Shown piece by piece: positions 9,753-17,572 of a stretch of 51,654 nucleotides of DNA. Source of the stretch: Opitutaceae bacterium (lineage in GTDB: Bacteria > Verrucomicrobiota > Verrucomicrobiia > Opitutales > Opitutaceae); contig JAHFTC010000015.1 in assembly GCA_023269585.1 (NCBI GenBank), positions 1 through 51,654 of the forward strand, read 5' to 3'. The position numbers and the translations under genes were made by a program. Each line of letters starts with the position of its first letter. Position 1 is the stretch's first letter. The notes beneath the pieces are model-generated. The model worked only from the letters and a program-made list of their open reading frames with translations, did not search any database and was not told the origin of the DNA.

Positions 9753-10340
9753 TCAGCGCCGCGCCCGCAGCGCGATGACCACGAACTGGTGCGGTTTCTT
9801 CACCCCCCACTCGCCCTGCACGTGCCACTGGGTGATCGTCGTAAAGTCCATGCCGGGAACTCGGCCCGCGTATTCTCCGCCCGCCGGATGAAAATCCGAC
9901 AACGGCACGCGAAACCATACCGGCTGCCCCGGCACGATCTGGTCGACCCGCACCCGCGCCGTCACCAGGGTTCCATCCACATCGTTCAGGCCGATCACCA
10001 CCGTGGTCGCCTCGTTGGTCTGACCCAGGCCGAGCGCGACTTCGATCCACGCCGCTCCGCCGAGATTGTAGACCGGCGCGAGATTGCCGCACACGCCACC
10101 ATCGCCCTGGGCGCCCTTGCTTCCGAGAATCGCCAGGCCGGTGGCCGTCGGATTGATCCGATCCTTCCAGCTCCCGTATCCATATACCGTTACCGACTCT
10201 CCGCGCAGATCGACAACCATGGCCGTCGCCGGCGTGGGCGCAGCCGCAGGCGACGCCGGTTCGGGATCGGCCGCGGAGGAGAGGATCGCGCAGGCGCAGA
10301 ACGCCGCCGCGACGAGGAGGGAGGACGAGGGGAACTTCAT
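9753..10340 (-). CDS. Secreted protein, carbohydrate-binding-like, unknown
   Basis: 195 residues from the ATG at 10340. The first 24 residues are a clear signal peptide (MKFPSSSLLVAAAFCACA...SSA). A Pro/Ala linker follows, then one compact beta-rich domain with VTVYGYGSWKDRINPTATG, YNLGGAAWIEVALGLGQ and a final VVIALRARR strand. The aromatic-rich beta pattern resembles a carbohydrate-binding or jelly-roll domain, but no family was firmly recognised. It reads toward the GH3 gene (157-base gap), so the two may be co-transcribed and act on the same glycan. That is inference. Confidence 0.65.
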   Translation of the reverse strand: MKFPSSSLLVAAAFCACAILSSAADPEPASPAAAPTPATAMVVDLRGESVTVYGYGSWKDRINPTATGLAILGSKGAQGDGGVCGNLAPVYNLGGAAWIEVALGLGQTNEATTVVIGLNDVDGTLVTARVRVDQIVPGQPVWFRVPLSDFHPAGGEYAGRVPGMDFTTITQWHVQGEWGVKKPHQFVVIALRARR

Positions 10341-10569
10341 GGGGCTGTGGGGTTGGGCTAGTGCGCGACTCCGAGTGCGACGCCCACGGCGGGCCCGCAC
10401 CCGCCGCACGCAGGGAGTTTCCATCCCGCCCTCGCGCTGACAACGCAGAATCGCCGTCCCGTTGGCGTCGCGGTCCTGCGGTTCGCCCGGCGCATAGCCG
10501 CCCGCCGCATTTTTCCTGAAACCTCCGCCGGTCCCGCGCGTTTGGTGCTGCGTAACCAACTCACCGCCC

Positions 10570-11145
10570 ATGACCCGCACCACCACCCACGCCCTCTTCG
10601 GCCTGCTCGCCCTGTCGCTCTTCGCCGCACTCGTCACCCCGGCCGAGGCCCGCACCCGCAGCCGCTCGACCGAACGCCAGCACGGCTCCACCCACCGCGA
10701 AAGTTCGACCACCAACAATCGCGGACAAACCACCACCCGCACCGCCGACCGTACCTGGGACCGCAATACTCGGACCGGCACCGTTGCCACCCAGACCACC
10801 CTGCCCGACGGTCGCACCGCCGGCCGCGAGGGCACCGTCCAACGCCAACCCGACGGCTCCACGTCCTCCCAAGGCACCTACCACCGCTTCAACGGCCAGA
10901 CCGGCACCTATCACGCCACGTCGCAGAAGACCGAGACCGGCCGCGTCTCCCACGCCGAACGCACCTCGGCCGACGGCCGCACCGCCACGGTCGACTCGAC
11001 GCGCATCCGCACCGAGGACGGCTTCAACCGCACCACCACCAAGACCGCCGCCAACGGCCACTCCGTCACCAAGGAGGTCGACGTCTCCAAGACCGACACC
11101 GGCACCACCCGCACCGTCACCCGCACGCACTCCGGCGTCAACTGA
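10570..11145 (+). CDS. Secreted Thr/Arg-rich repetitive protein, unknown
   Basis: 191 residues with a signal peptide (MTRTTTHALFGLLALSLFAALVTPAEA). The mature protein is extremely rich in Thr, Arg, Gly and Ser, with recurring short units such as RTADRTWDR, GTYHRFNGQTGTYHAT and TRTVTRT. It is probably a low-complexity periplasmic or envelope protein. It has no recognised domain. It starts 229 bases from the divergent gene at 10340 and ends 43 bases before the sigma factor gene, so it may belong to the envelope-stress group that follows. Confidence 0.65.
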   Translation: MTRTTTHALFGLLALSLFAALVTPAEARTRSRSTERQHGSTHRESSTTNNRGQTTTRTADRTWDRNTRTGTVATQTTLPDGRTAGREGTVQRQPDGSTSSQGTYHRFNGQTGTYHATSQKTETGRVSHAERTSADGRTATVDSTRIRTEDGFNRTTTKTAANGHSVTKEVDVSKTDTGTTRTVTRTHSGVN

Positions 11146-11188
11146 AGCAGTCCTCCGCCGCCTTCGTTCCTTGAACCATCGGCGCGCC

Positions 11189-11809
11189 GTGCCATTCCTC
11201 AACCGCTTGCCCGACGCGCCGCCCACCCCTGCCGCCGCGCCCGTTCCGGACTCCGGCCCGGACGATGCCGCGCTCGTCCTCGCCGCCCAGGGCGGCGACC
11301 GCACCGCGCTCGACTCGCTCGTCCGCCGTCACCATCCGGAGGTGACACGCCTGATGTGGCGCTTCGCCCGCCGCTCCGCCGACCTCGACGATCTCGTGCA
11401 GGAGGTGTTCGTCCGCGTCGTCCGCGCCCTGCCCGGCTGGCGGCCCGACCGGCCATTTCTCCACTGGCTGCGCCGCATCGCGGTGAACACCGGCCGCGAT
11501 CACTGCCGCCGCGAGGCCGTCCGCCGCCGCTGGCAGGCCGAGCCCTCCACCGACCCCGAGGCGCCGCCCCCGGAGGCCGTCGCGCCCCGCACCGATCCGG
11601 CCGCCCGCCTCGCCGCCGACGAGGCCAAGGCCCTCCTCGCGCGCCTGCCGCCCGACGACCGTACCCTCCTCACGCTGCACTACCTCGAAGGCTGGGAGTT
11701 CGCCCGCATCGGCGAACTGCTCGGCTGGTCCGGTCCCGCCACCAAGCTTCGCGCCTTCCGCGCCCGCCGCCGCCTCCAATCCCTTTTGAAAAACCACGAC
11801 CTGCCATGA
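11189..11809 (+). CDS. ECF-type RNA polymerase sigma factor
   Basis: 206 residues from the GTG at 11189 (an in-frame TTG at 11171 is the alternative). Region 2 is clear (DDLVQEVFVRVVRALPGW...FLHWLRRIAVNTGRDHCRR), as is region 4 with its helix-turn-helix (LTLHYLEGWEFARIGELLGW...RARRRLQSLL). The linker is rich in Pro and Glu. ECF sigma factors direct RNA polymerase to a stress regulon and are usually held by a membrane anti-sigma factor. The next gene overlaps by ATGA and encodes a small membrane protein, which is the natural candidate partner. Confidence 0.9.
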   Translation: MPFLNRLPDAPPTPAAAPVPDSGPDDAALVLAAQGGDRTALDSLVRRHHPEVTRLMWRFARRSADLDDLVQEVFVRVVRALPGWRPDRPFLHWLRRIAVNTGRDHCRREAVRRRWQAEPSTDPEAPPPEAVAPRTDPAARLAADEAKALLARLPPDDRTLLTLHYLEGWEFARIGELLGWSGPATKLRAFRARRRLQSLLKNHDLP

Positions 11810-12123
11810 AACCGTCACCTGACTCCAACGACGCGAAGTGGGCGCAGCTCGCCACCCGCGCCCGGGCCGACCAACCGCCGCCGCTCGACGTGTCCGCCGC
11901 GCTCCGCGCCGCCCGCACCGCGGCCGCCACGCCCGCCACCGCCGCCCCGCGTTCCGTGCTCGACGATTTCGCCGCACTCTTCGCCACGCCGCGTCGGCTC
12001 GCCGGTTGTGGTGGCTTCGCCGCCGTCACCCTCGCCCTCGCCACCTGGTACGGCCTCGGCGTCTGGACCCAGCTCGAACCCTGGGCCGACCTCCTCTGGT
12101 CCGCGATGGAGGGCTCCGTATGA
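11806..12123 (+). CDS. Small single-pass membrane protein, candidate anti-sigma factor
   Basis: 105 residues. The ATG overlaps the sigma stop (ATGA). It has a hydrophilic N-terminal half (residues 1-60), one transmembrane helix around 62-82 (CGGFAAVTLALATWYGLGVW) and a short tail ending WADLLWSAMEG. Gene order and topology fit an anti-sigma factor or regulatory subunit, but no zinc-binding anti-sigma motif (HxxxCxxC) is present. The assignment rests on context only. Confidence 0.65.
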   Translation: MKPSPDSNDAKWAQLATRARADQPPPLDVSAALRAARTAAATPATAAPRSVLDDFAALFATPRRLAGCGGFAAVTLALATWYGLGVWTQLEPWADLLWSAMEGSV

Positions 12124-12569
12124 TCACCATCCACTGGAAGGCGTTGCTCGCCGCATTTTTCCTTTTCGTCACCGGCATCGCCGTCGGCATCCTCGGCACC
12201 GTCGGCTTCGGTGTGCGCCAGATGCGCGCGACGCTCCACGAGCCCGCCGCCCACGGTCGTTTCGACCGAGCGCTCGGCCGCGTGGAGAACCGCCTCGTGC
12301 GCGAACTCGATCTCGATGCCGCCCAGGCCGCCATGGTCCACCGCGAGCTCGCCCGTTCCGGTCAGGAACTGCGTGCCCAGCGAACAGAGACAGCGCAGCG
12401 CAACCGCCGCACCATCGCCGCCGCCGTGATCCGCATCGGCGCCGAACTCCCGCCGGAGAAACGCGCAGAACTCCGCCGCCTCGTCCGCCAACGCCTCGGA
12501 CGCCTCGGCCTCGACCTGACTGACACCGACTCCGAGGTGAAAGCACCTCCGGCGTTGCCCGAGCGTTGA
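12120..12569 (+). CDS. Spy/CpxP-like membrane-anchored helical protein
   Basis: 149 residues. The ATG overlaps the previous stop (ATGA), making a three-gene overlapping operon with the sigma factor. Residues 7-30 form one transmembrane helix or uncleaved signal (LLAAFFLFVTGIAVGILGTVGF). The rest is strongly alpha-helical and charged: RVENRLVRELDLDAAQ, then ELPPEKRAELRRLVRQRL. This two-helix pattern with L-x-L-x-x-x-Q resembles the LTxxQ-type periplasmic chaperone/metal-sensor families (Spy, CpxP, CnrX-like). A role in sensing envelope stress or metals for the sigma factor is inferred. Confidence 0.65.
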   Translation: MITIHWKALLAAFFLFVTGIAVGILGTVGFGVRQMRATLHEPAAHGRFDRALGRVENRLVRELDLDAAQAAMVHRELARSGQELRAQRTETAQRNRRTIAAAVIRIGAELPPEKRAELRRLVRQRLGRLGLDLTDTDSEVKAPPALPER

Positions 12570-12761
12570 CCCTCATCATCACGGAACGCGGCACGGTCGC
12601 ACGGAAAACGGCCTGCGATCGGCCACCTCGCTGCGGCGGCCCGTTCCCTCCGATGGCCGGATCGCCGCTTTGCCCGCCCACCGTCGACCGTCCACTGCTC
12701 ACCGGTCACCGCCTTTCCGTCGTTTCCAAATCCGCGCCGGCGTGAAACAAACTCCGGCGAC

Positions 12762-13982
12762 ATGCCGGAACCTCTCCAGATCGCCATTGTTGGCGGCGGC
12801 GCCGCAGGCTTCTTCGCCGCAATCACGTGCGCGGAGGCCCTCGGCGCGCGCGGCCGGGTGACGATCTTCGAGGCCACCACCAAACCGCTCGCGAAGGTCC
12901 GCATCTCCGGCGGCGGACGCTGCAACGTCACCAACGCCCGCACCGACCCGCGCGAGCTCGTCGCCCACTACCCGCGCGGCGGCCGCGAACTGCTCGGGCC
13001 CTTCCACCGCTTCGGTCCCAAGGAGACGATCGCTTGGTTCGAGGCCCGCGGCGTGCCACTCGTCACCCAGCCCGACCTCTGCCTCTTCCCGGTCAGCGAC
13101 GACTCCGCCTCCGTGATCGACTGCCTGCTCGGCGCGGCGCGCGCCGCCGGCGTGGAGTTGCGGACACACTGCGCGGTGAAACAGATCGCCCACGCCGCCG
13201 GCCGTTTCGCCCTCACTCTCGGCACCGGTGAAACCTTCGCCGCCGACCGCGTGCTCCTCGCCACCGGCGGCGCCAAGGGCCTCGATCTCGCCGCCGCACT
13301 CGGGCACCGGATCGAGCCGCCCGTGCCGTCGCTCTTCACCTTCCGCATCGCCGATCCGCGCTGCGCGCAGCTCGCCGGCATCGTGATCGAGGAGGCCGTC
13401 GCCTCCGTGCCCGGGACTCGGTTACAAGGCGCCGGCCCGCTCCTCTTCACGCACGAGGGTCTGAGCGGCCCCGCCATCCTGCGCCTCTCCGCCTGGGGCG
13501 CGCGTGAACTCGCCACGCGCGAGTACAAGTTCACCGTCGCGCTCAACCTCGTGCCGCCGCTTACCACCGCCGCCGTCGTGGAGCGGCTCAACGCGCTGCG
13601 GACCACGCACGGCCGCAAGCAGCTCCACACCTGGAGCCCGCTCGAACTGCCGCAGCGTCTCTGGGAGCAGCTCGTCGCCGCCTCCGGCGCGCGCCCCGGC
13701 GTCGCTTGGGCCGAGGCGCCCGCCGCCGTCGTGCAGACGCTCGCCCGCCTCGCCACCGCCAGCGAGTTCCCCGTCTCCGGCAAGGCCGTGAACCGCGAGG
13801 AGTTCGTCACCTGCGGCGGCGTAAACCTGCGCGAGGTCGATTTTCGAACCATGGAAAGCCGGATACTTCCCGGCCTCCACTTCGCCGGCGAGGTGCTCGA
13901 CGTCGACGGACTCACCGGCGGCTTCAACTTCCAAGCCGCCTGGACCACCGGCTGGCACGCCGGCTCCGCCATGGCCCGTTGA
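12762..13982 (+). CDS. HI0933/YhiN-family FAD-dependent oxidoreductase
   Basis: 406 residues. The N-terminus has the FAD dinucleotide-binding loop IVGGGAAGFFAA, then the family signature ISGGGRCNVTNA. The C-terminus ends with DVDGLTGGFNFQAAWTTGW, the conserved second flavin contact of the HI0933-like (BaiN/RdsA) family. Members are cytoplasmic flavoproteins of uncertain substrate. The stretch just upstream contains short CACCGTCGACCGTCCAC-type repeat sequence shared with the mosaic blocks elsewhere in the window. The gene stands alone, followed by the paired palindromes. Confidence 0.88.
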   Translation: MPEPLQIAIVGGGAAGFFAAITCAEALGARGRVTIFEATTKPLAKVRISGGGRCNVTNARTDPRELVAHYPRGGRELLGPFHRFGPKETIAWFEARGVPLVTQPDLCLFPVSDDSASVIDCLLGAARAAGVELRTHCAVKQIAHAAGRFALTLGTGETFAADRVLLATGGAKGLDLAAALGHRIEPPVPSLFTFRIADPRCAQLAGIVIEEAVASVPGTRLQGAGPLLFTHEGLSGPAILRLSAWGARELATREYKFTVALNLVPPLTTAAVVERLNALRTTHGRKQLHTWSPLELPQRLWEQLVAASGARPGVAWAEAPAAVVQTLARLATASEFPVSGKAVNREEFVTCGGVNLREVDFRTMESRILPGLHFAGEVLDVDGLTGGFNFQAAWTTGWHAGSAMAR

Positions 13983-14048
13983 TGGCGTTCGTTCTGTCTC
14001 CCGCCGCAACGCCCCCCCCAGCCCCGCCCCCCAGCCATCACCCCGATC

Positions 14049-14088
14049 TGCACATTTTCGTGATACGGTCGTATCACGAAAATGTGCA
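14049..14088. repeat. Perfect long palindrome, copy 1 (18-bp arms, GGTC loop)
   Basis: The arms at 14049-14066 and 14071-14088 are exact inverted complements around a GGTC centre. The central 18 bases are GTGATACGGTCGTATCAC and the outer ends are TGCACA/TGTGCA. Between core and ends the arm reads TTTTC / GAAAA. No T-run follows, so it is not an ordinary terminator. It pairs with copy 2, 89 bases away centre to centre. Confidence 0.85.
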
Positions 14089-14134
14089 ATAGGTCGCCGC
14101 GTCCTCCGAGCGATCCTAGTCCGCTCACACTCCC

Positions 14135-14180
14135 AAACTGCACAAACTAGTGATACGGTCGTATCACTAGTTTGTGCAGT
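14135..14180. repeat. Perfect long palindrome, copy 2 (21-bp arms, GGTC loop)
   Basis: The arms at 14135-14155 and 14160-14180 are exact inverted complements around the same GGTC centre and the same 18-base core as copy 1. The outer ends again contain TGCACA/TGTGCA, but the connecting five bases are AACTA / TAGTT instead of TTTTC / GAAAA. Both arms have changed together, so the pairing is kept although the sequence is not. Confidence 0.85.
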
Positions 14181-14308
14181 TCGGGTTCGGGCCCGGTCAG
14201 GCGTGGGCGGGCGGCTGGACACGGCCAGGGGGCAAGGCAGGCGATTGCCGCGAGGGGCACGCGGAGTAACGTTTCCCAGCGGCGCCCAACACCATCACCA
14301 CTTCCGCC

Positions 14309-15190
14309 ATGCCCCCCGCTGTCGTCCCCGCACTCGCCGACCTGCGCAACCAACTGGGCGAAGGCGCCCTCTGGCATGCCCGCACCGGCCGGCTCTACTG
14401 GGTCGATATCGTCGGCCACACCGTCCACGCCTACGAGCCCGCCAACGGACGCACGCTCACCGCGCTCGTCGGCGAATCCGTCAGCACCGTCGTCCCCACC
14501 CGCCGCGGGGAGGTGTTGGTGGCCCTGCAACGCCGTTTTGCGTTCCTCGATCTCGCGCAGGCGCGACTCACGCCGTTCCCGGCCGAGCCGCTGCTCTCCC
14601 CCGACCACCGTTTCAACGACGGGAAATGTGACCCCGCCGGCCGCCTGTGGGTCGGCTCGATGGCGGTCGAGGCCGTGCTCGGCGACGGCCAGCTCTGGTG
14701 CCTTCACCCCGAACTCCGTGCGGAGCCGCGTCGCCACAATCTCACGATCCCCAACGGCATCGCCTGGAGCCGCGACGGCCGCACCCTCTACCACATCGAC
14801 TCGCCCACGCAGCGCGTGGAGGCCTTCACCTTCGATCCGGTCGATGGCGCCTTGTCGGCTCAACGCACGCTGCGCGCCTTCGCCCCGGGCGAAGGTTGCC
14901 CCGACGGCATGACGATCGACGCCGAGGGCCACCTCTGGGTCGCCCTCTGGGACGGCTGGCGCGTCGTCCGCCTCGACGCCGCCACCGGCGCCACGCGCGA
15001 TGCGATTCCGCTGCCCGTGCAACGCCCCACCTCCTGCGCCTTCGGCGGTCCCGCGCTCGACACGCTCTACATCACCTCGGCGTCGCTCGGTCTCTCCGCC
15101 GACGAGCGAGCCGCCCAACCCCTCGCCGGCGCCATGTTCGAGAGCAGGCCCGGCGTCACCGGCCTTCCGGCACACGAGTTCGCCGGGTGA
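14309..15190 (+). CDS. SMP-30/gluconolactonase/LRE family protein
   Basis: 293 residues, the usual length for the family. It opens with NQLGEGALWHARTGRLYWVDI, the metal-ligand Glu loop of SMP-30 beta-propellers. It continues with RFNDGKCDPAGRLWVGSM (the Asn/Asp metal and substrate loop), IPNGIAWSRDGRTLYHIDS and CPDGMTIDAEGHLWVALW. Family members are divalent-metal lactonases that open sugar lactones to aldonic acids, or close relatives. It has no signal peptide, so it is cytoplasmic. The two palindromes lie just upstream, between it and the flavoprotein gene. Confidence 0.9.
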   Translation: MPPAVVPALADLRNQLGEGALWHARTGRLYWVDIVGHTVHAYEPANGRTLTALVGESVSTVVPTRRGEVLVALQRRFAFLDLAQARLTPFPAEPLLSPDHRFNDGKCDPAGRLWVGSMAVEAVLGDGQLWCLHPELRAEPRRHNLTIPNGIAWSRDGRTLYHIDSPTQRVEAFTFDPVDGALSAQRTLRAFAPGEGCPDGMTIDAEGHLWVALWDGWRVVRLDAATGATRDAIPLPVQRPTSCAFGGPALDTLYITSASLGLSADERAAQPLAGAMFESRPGVTGLPAHEFAG

Positions 15191-15196
15191 GCAATC

Positions 15197-15331
15197 CCGT
15201 GGTGCGGCGCTTCCGCCCGCACCGCTCGACTCGGCTCAAACCCACCCGCCTGCTGTCGCCCACCGGCGCGGTCTGAAGATCCGCGCCACGGCCGCACGCC
15301 TCCGCCGTGGTGCGGCGCTTCCGCCCGCACC
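15197..15331 (+). repeat. Two identical 27-nt direct repeats able to form hairpins
   Basis: The same 27 bases, including GGTGCGGCGCTTCCGCCCGC, occur at 15197-15223 and 15305-15331. Each copy is itself an inverted repeat (GGTGCGG...CCGCACC). Related GGGGCGGCGCTTCAGCCCGC units occur in the mosaic blocks near 21.4, 29.75, 30.5 and 30.9 kb. They fill the space between the SMP-30 stop and the next gene. Confidence 0.75.
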
Positions 15332-15371
15332 ACTGAGCGTCGCGCAACCACGCGCCCCGTCACGTACCCCG

Positions 15372-15653
15372 TCACCGTCCGTTCCGCACGCGTTCCTTCT
15401 CGGCCTCGCGTTCGTCCTCGAGCCGGGCGCGCTCGCTGACCATCTGCTGGCGGAGCTGCACCACCGCCTCCCCGTCAGTGCGCTCCACCGCCTCGTCGTA
15501 CGCCTTGCGCAGGAAGATCTCGCGCTCGGCGATCTTCGCCTTGTAGCGCGCGTCGAGTTCCGCGAGCCGCTCCTTCTGCTCGGCGGTCACGGGGGCCGCA
15601 TCCGGTTCCGCGGCCTTCAGCCGCTCCATCGCAAGTTCGTAGGCGCTCTTCAT
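15372..15653 (-). CDS. Small coiled-coil protein, conserved-looking, unknown
   Basis: 93 residues from the ATG at 15653, overlapping the comEC stop (ATGA-type overlap), so translation is probably coupled. The protein is almost entirely helical and charged: MKSAYELAMERLKAAEPDA, then ELDARYKAKIAEREIFLRKA and VVQLRQQMVSERARLEDERE. It is cytoplasmic with no enzymatic motif. The start MKSAYELAMERL looks like a conserved family of short proteins in this bacterial group, recalled rather than searched. Function unknown. Confidence 0.75.
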   Translation of the reverse strand: MKSAYELAMERLKAAEPDAAPVTAEQKERLAELDARYKAKIAEREIFLRKAYDEAVERTDGEAVVQLRQQMVSERARLEDEREAEKERVRNGR

Positions 15654-17503
15654 GGTGGAGCCGCGATAACCGCCGCCCCGGCCGCTGGCAAGTTTCCCGA
15701 CGGCCGCTCCGCCGCCTGCCCCGCCGGTTCCGGCGCCGGCGGTGCACCGTGGCGGACCAGCACGGCGAGCACCACGACCAACGCCGCGACCGGCGTCCGC
15801 AGCCCGCCCGCCTTGCGCCACCGCCACGCATACCCGGCAAGTAAGGCGGCCAGCAACGCCACCAGCACCGCATCGCCCAGCCACTCCGCGCGCCATTGCG
15901 CCGGCCAGTACATCCCGGGCACGCGCATCGCCGCCGCCAGTCCCTGCTCCATCGCCGCGATCAACAGCGCGCTCGCGTGATTGAGAAATACACACACCGG
16001 CTCCAGCCCCAGCAGCCCCGTCAGGATCGAGCCGATCCCCGCCACGATCGCGAGACTCGAGGCCGGGATGCACAGGAGGTTCACCACCATCGAACCCGGC
16101 GTGAGCACACCGAAATTGCCCAACGTCATCGGCACGCTCACCAACGTCGCCGCCACCGCGAGCGCCGCGCCCGAGATCACCGCCCCGCCCGCCTCCTGCG
16201 CGCGACTGCGCCACCAGCCCCATTCCGCCGCCGGCCGGTCCACCCACGGTTTCCATCGCGCCTGCCACCGTTCGCTCAAGGGCAGCCCGTAGAGCAACAG
16301 CGCCGCCACCACCGCGTACGACATCTGGAACCCCAGCCCGAACAACTGCCACGGCTCCCACCACAGCACCACCAGCGCCGACGCCGCTATGCCCGCGAGC
16401 GGATTCCGCGTCCAACGCAGCGCCTTCGCCGCGAGCACGAACGCGATCATCAGCCACGCCCGCAGCGCCGAGGGCGCGCCGCCCGTGATCTGCACGTACA
16501 ACAGCAGCGCCGCCAGGCCCACCCCAATCCCCGCGAGCCGCGGCACCCGCGCCGCCCCGAGCAGCCCGGCGAGCACCGTCCAGATCACCGCAATATGGAG
16601 ACCGGAGATGGCGAAGAGGTGCATCGTGCCCGAGTTCATGAACAGCTCGCGCTGGCCCTCGCTCAGCTCCGCCCGGCTGCCCAGCAGCATCGCGACATGG
16701 ATCGAGCGCAACGCCGGCTGGTCCTCCAGCCCCAGCCCGAGGATCCGTTCGAACCGCCGCCCCGCCGCCGCACAGAACTTCCGATACTCACTCGCCTCGC
16801 GCTCCAGCGCCAGCCACCGCGCCCGGTTGAACTTGAACGCCGCCCCGGAGTTCACGAGGTACCCGTCGAACCCCGGTTCCACCCGGCGCGGCAGGGGCGT
16901 CAGCACTCCCGCCGCACGGATCCGCGCCGTGGCCAGGACCTCCGCTCCGGCGGCCGCGCGCACCGAGAAAAACACTCGCTGCCCGACCGTCTCCGTCACC
17001 ACCGCGGGAGCCGCCACGATCCGCGCGAAACCGGTCGACGTCACCCGCCCGGGCACCTGCGGGAAAACTCGCTCAACCTCGAGCACCAGCTCCGCCTCGC
17101 GCGCCGGCAACCGCGCCCACGCCGCCAGCCGGTTCTCGCGCAACTGGAAATACGCGCACGCCGCCGCGCCCACCGCGAGCACCACGCCCGCCGCCCAGCA
17201 AACCTGCGGCCCCCGGCGACCCTCCACTCCGGTCGAACGCTTGCGGGCAGGACCGGTCACCGACCGTTCCTCCGCAACTCCGTCGTCCGTCTCCGCGTTT
17301 TCTGGTCGGCCGGACGCCGCCCCCACCTCACCTCCGCCGCACCGCGCCAGCGCCCCAACCGCCAGCACCACGCCCAGCGCCGCGACCATCAGCCACCAAC
17401 CGCCGCCCCAACCAGCCGGCAACGCGCGCGCCACGGCGAAGCCGCCCATGGTCGGTAGCAGCAGCCACAACACCGGCGCCCGATGCCCGATATTCCGCTC
17501 CAT
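15650..17503 (-). CDS. comEC: ComEC/Rec2-family DNA uptake channel protein
   Basis: 617 residues. An N-terminal membrane and DUF4131-like region (about 1-220) precedes the competence domain with the hallmark HLFAISGLH at about 295-303 and at least seven later hydrophobic helices. ComEC forms the inner-membrane channel that takes up single-stranded DNA in natural transformation. The C-terminal metallo-beta-lactamase-like domain found in longer homologues is absent here, as in many shorter members. It overlaps the small coiled-coil gene and lies downstream of thiD, from which a perfect hairpin separates it. Confidence 0.88.
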   Translation of the reverse strand: MERNIGHRAPVLWLLLPTMGGFAVARALPAGWGGGWWLMVAALGVVLAVGALARCGGGEVGAASGRPENAETDDGVAEERSVTGPARKRSTGVEGRRGPQVCWAAGVVLAVGAAACAYFQLRENRLAAWARLPAREAELVLEVERVFPQVPGRVTSTGFARIVAAPAVVTETVGQRVFFSVRAAAGAEVLATARIRAAGVLTPLPRRVEPGFDGYLVNSGAAFKFNRARWLALEREASEYRKFCAAAGRRFERILGLGLEDQPALRSIHVAMLLGSRAELSEGQRELFMNSGTMHLFAISGLHIAVIWTVLAGLLGAARVPRLAGIGVGLAALLLYVQITGGAPSALRAWLMIAFVLAAKALRWTRNPLAGIAASALVVLWWEPWQLFGLGFQMSYAVVAALLLYGLPLSERWQARWKPWVDRPAAEWGWWRSRAQEAGGAVISGAALAVAATLVSVPMTLGNFGVLTPGSMVVNLLCIPASSLAIVAGIGSILTGLLGLEPVCVFLNHASALLIAAMEQGLAAAMRVPGMYWPAQWRAEWLGDAVLVALLAALLAGYAWRWRKAGGLRTPVAALVVVLAVLVRHGAPPAPEPAGQAAERPSGNLPAAGAAVIAAPP

Positions 17504-17537
17504 CCTGTTGGTTGTTTCCGAATCCGTCCGCTCCGTC

Positions 17538-17561
17538 AGATCCGACCGACCGGTCGGATCT
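17538..17561 (-). terminator. Perfect 10-bp hairpin between thiD and comEC
   Basis: Arms AGATCCGACC and GGTCGGATCT around a four-base loop, 11 bases past the thiD stop. There is no T-run after it on the - strand, so it may be a Rho-independent pause, an mRNA-stabilising 3' hairpin or a regulator site for comEC rather than a full terminator. Confidence 0.45.
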
Positions 17562-17572
17562 CTCCGAGAAAA

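Noticed and set aside
14049..14180. Palindromes as ordinary Rho-independent terminators
   Set aside because: Neither palindrome is followed by a T-run on either strand, and the two lie in tandem with a conserved core, which terminators do not need.
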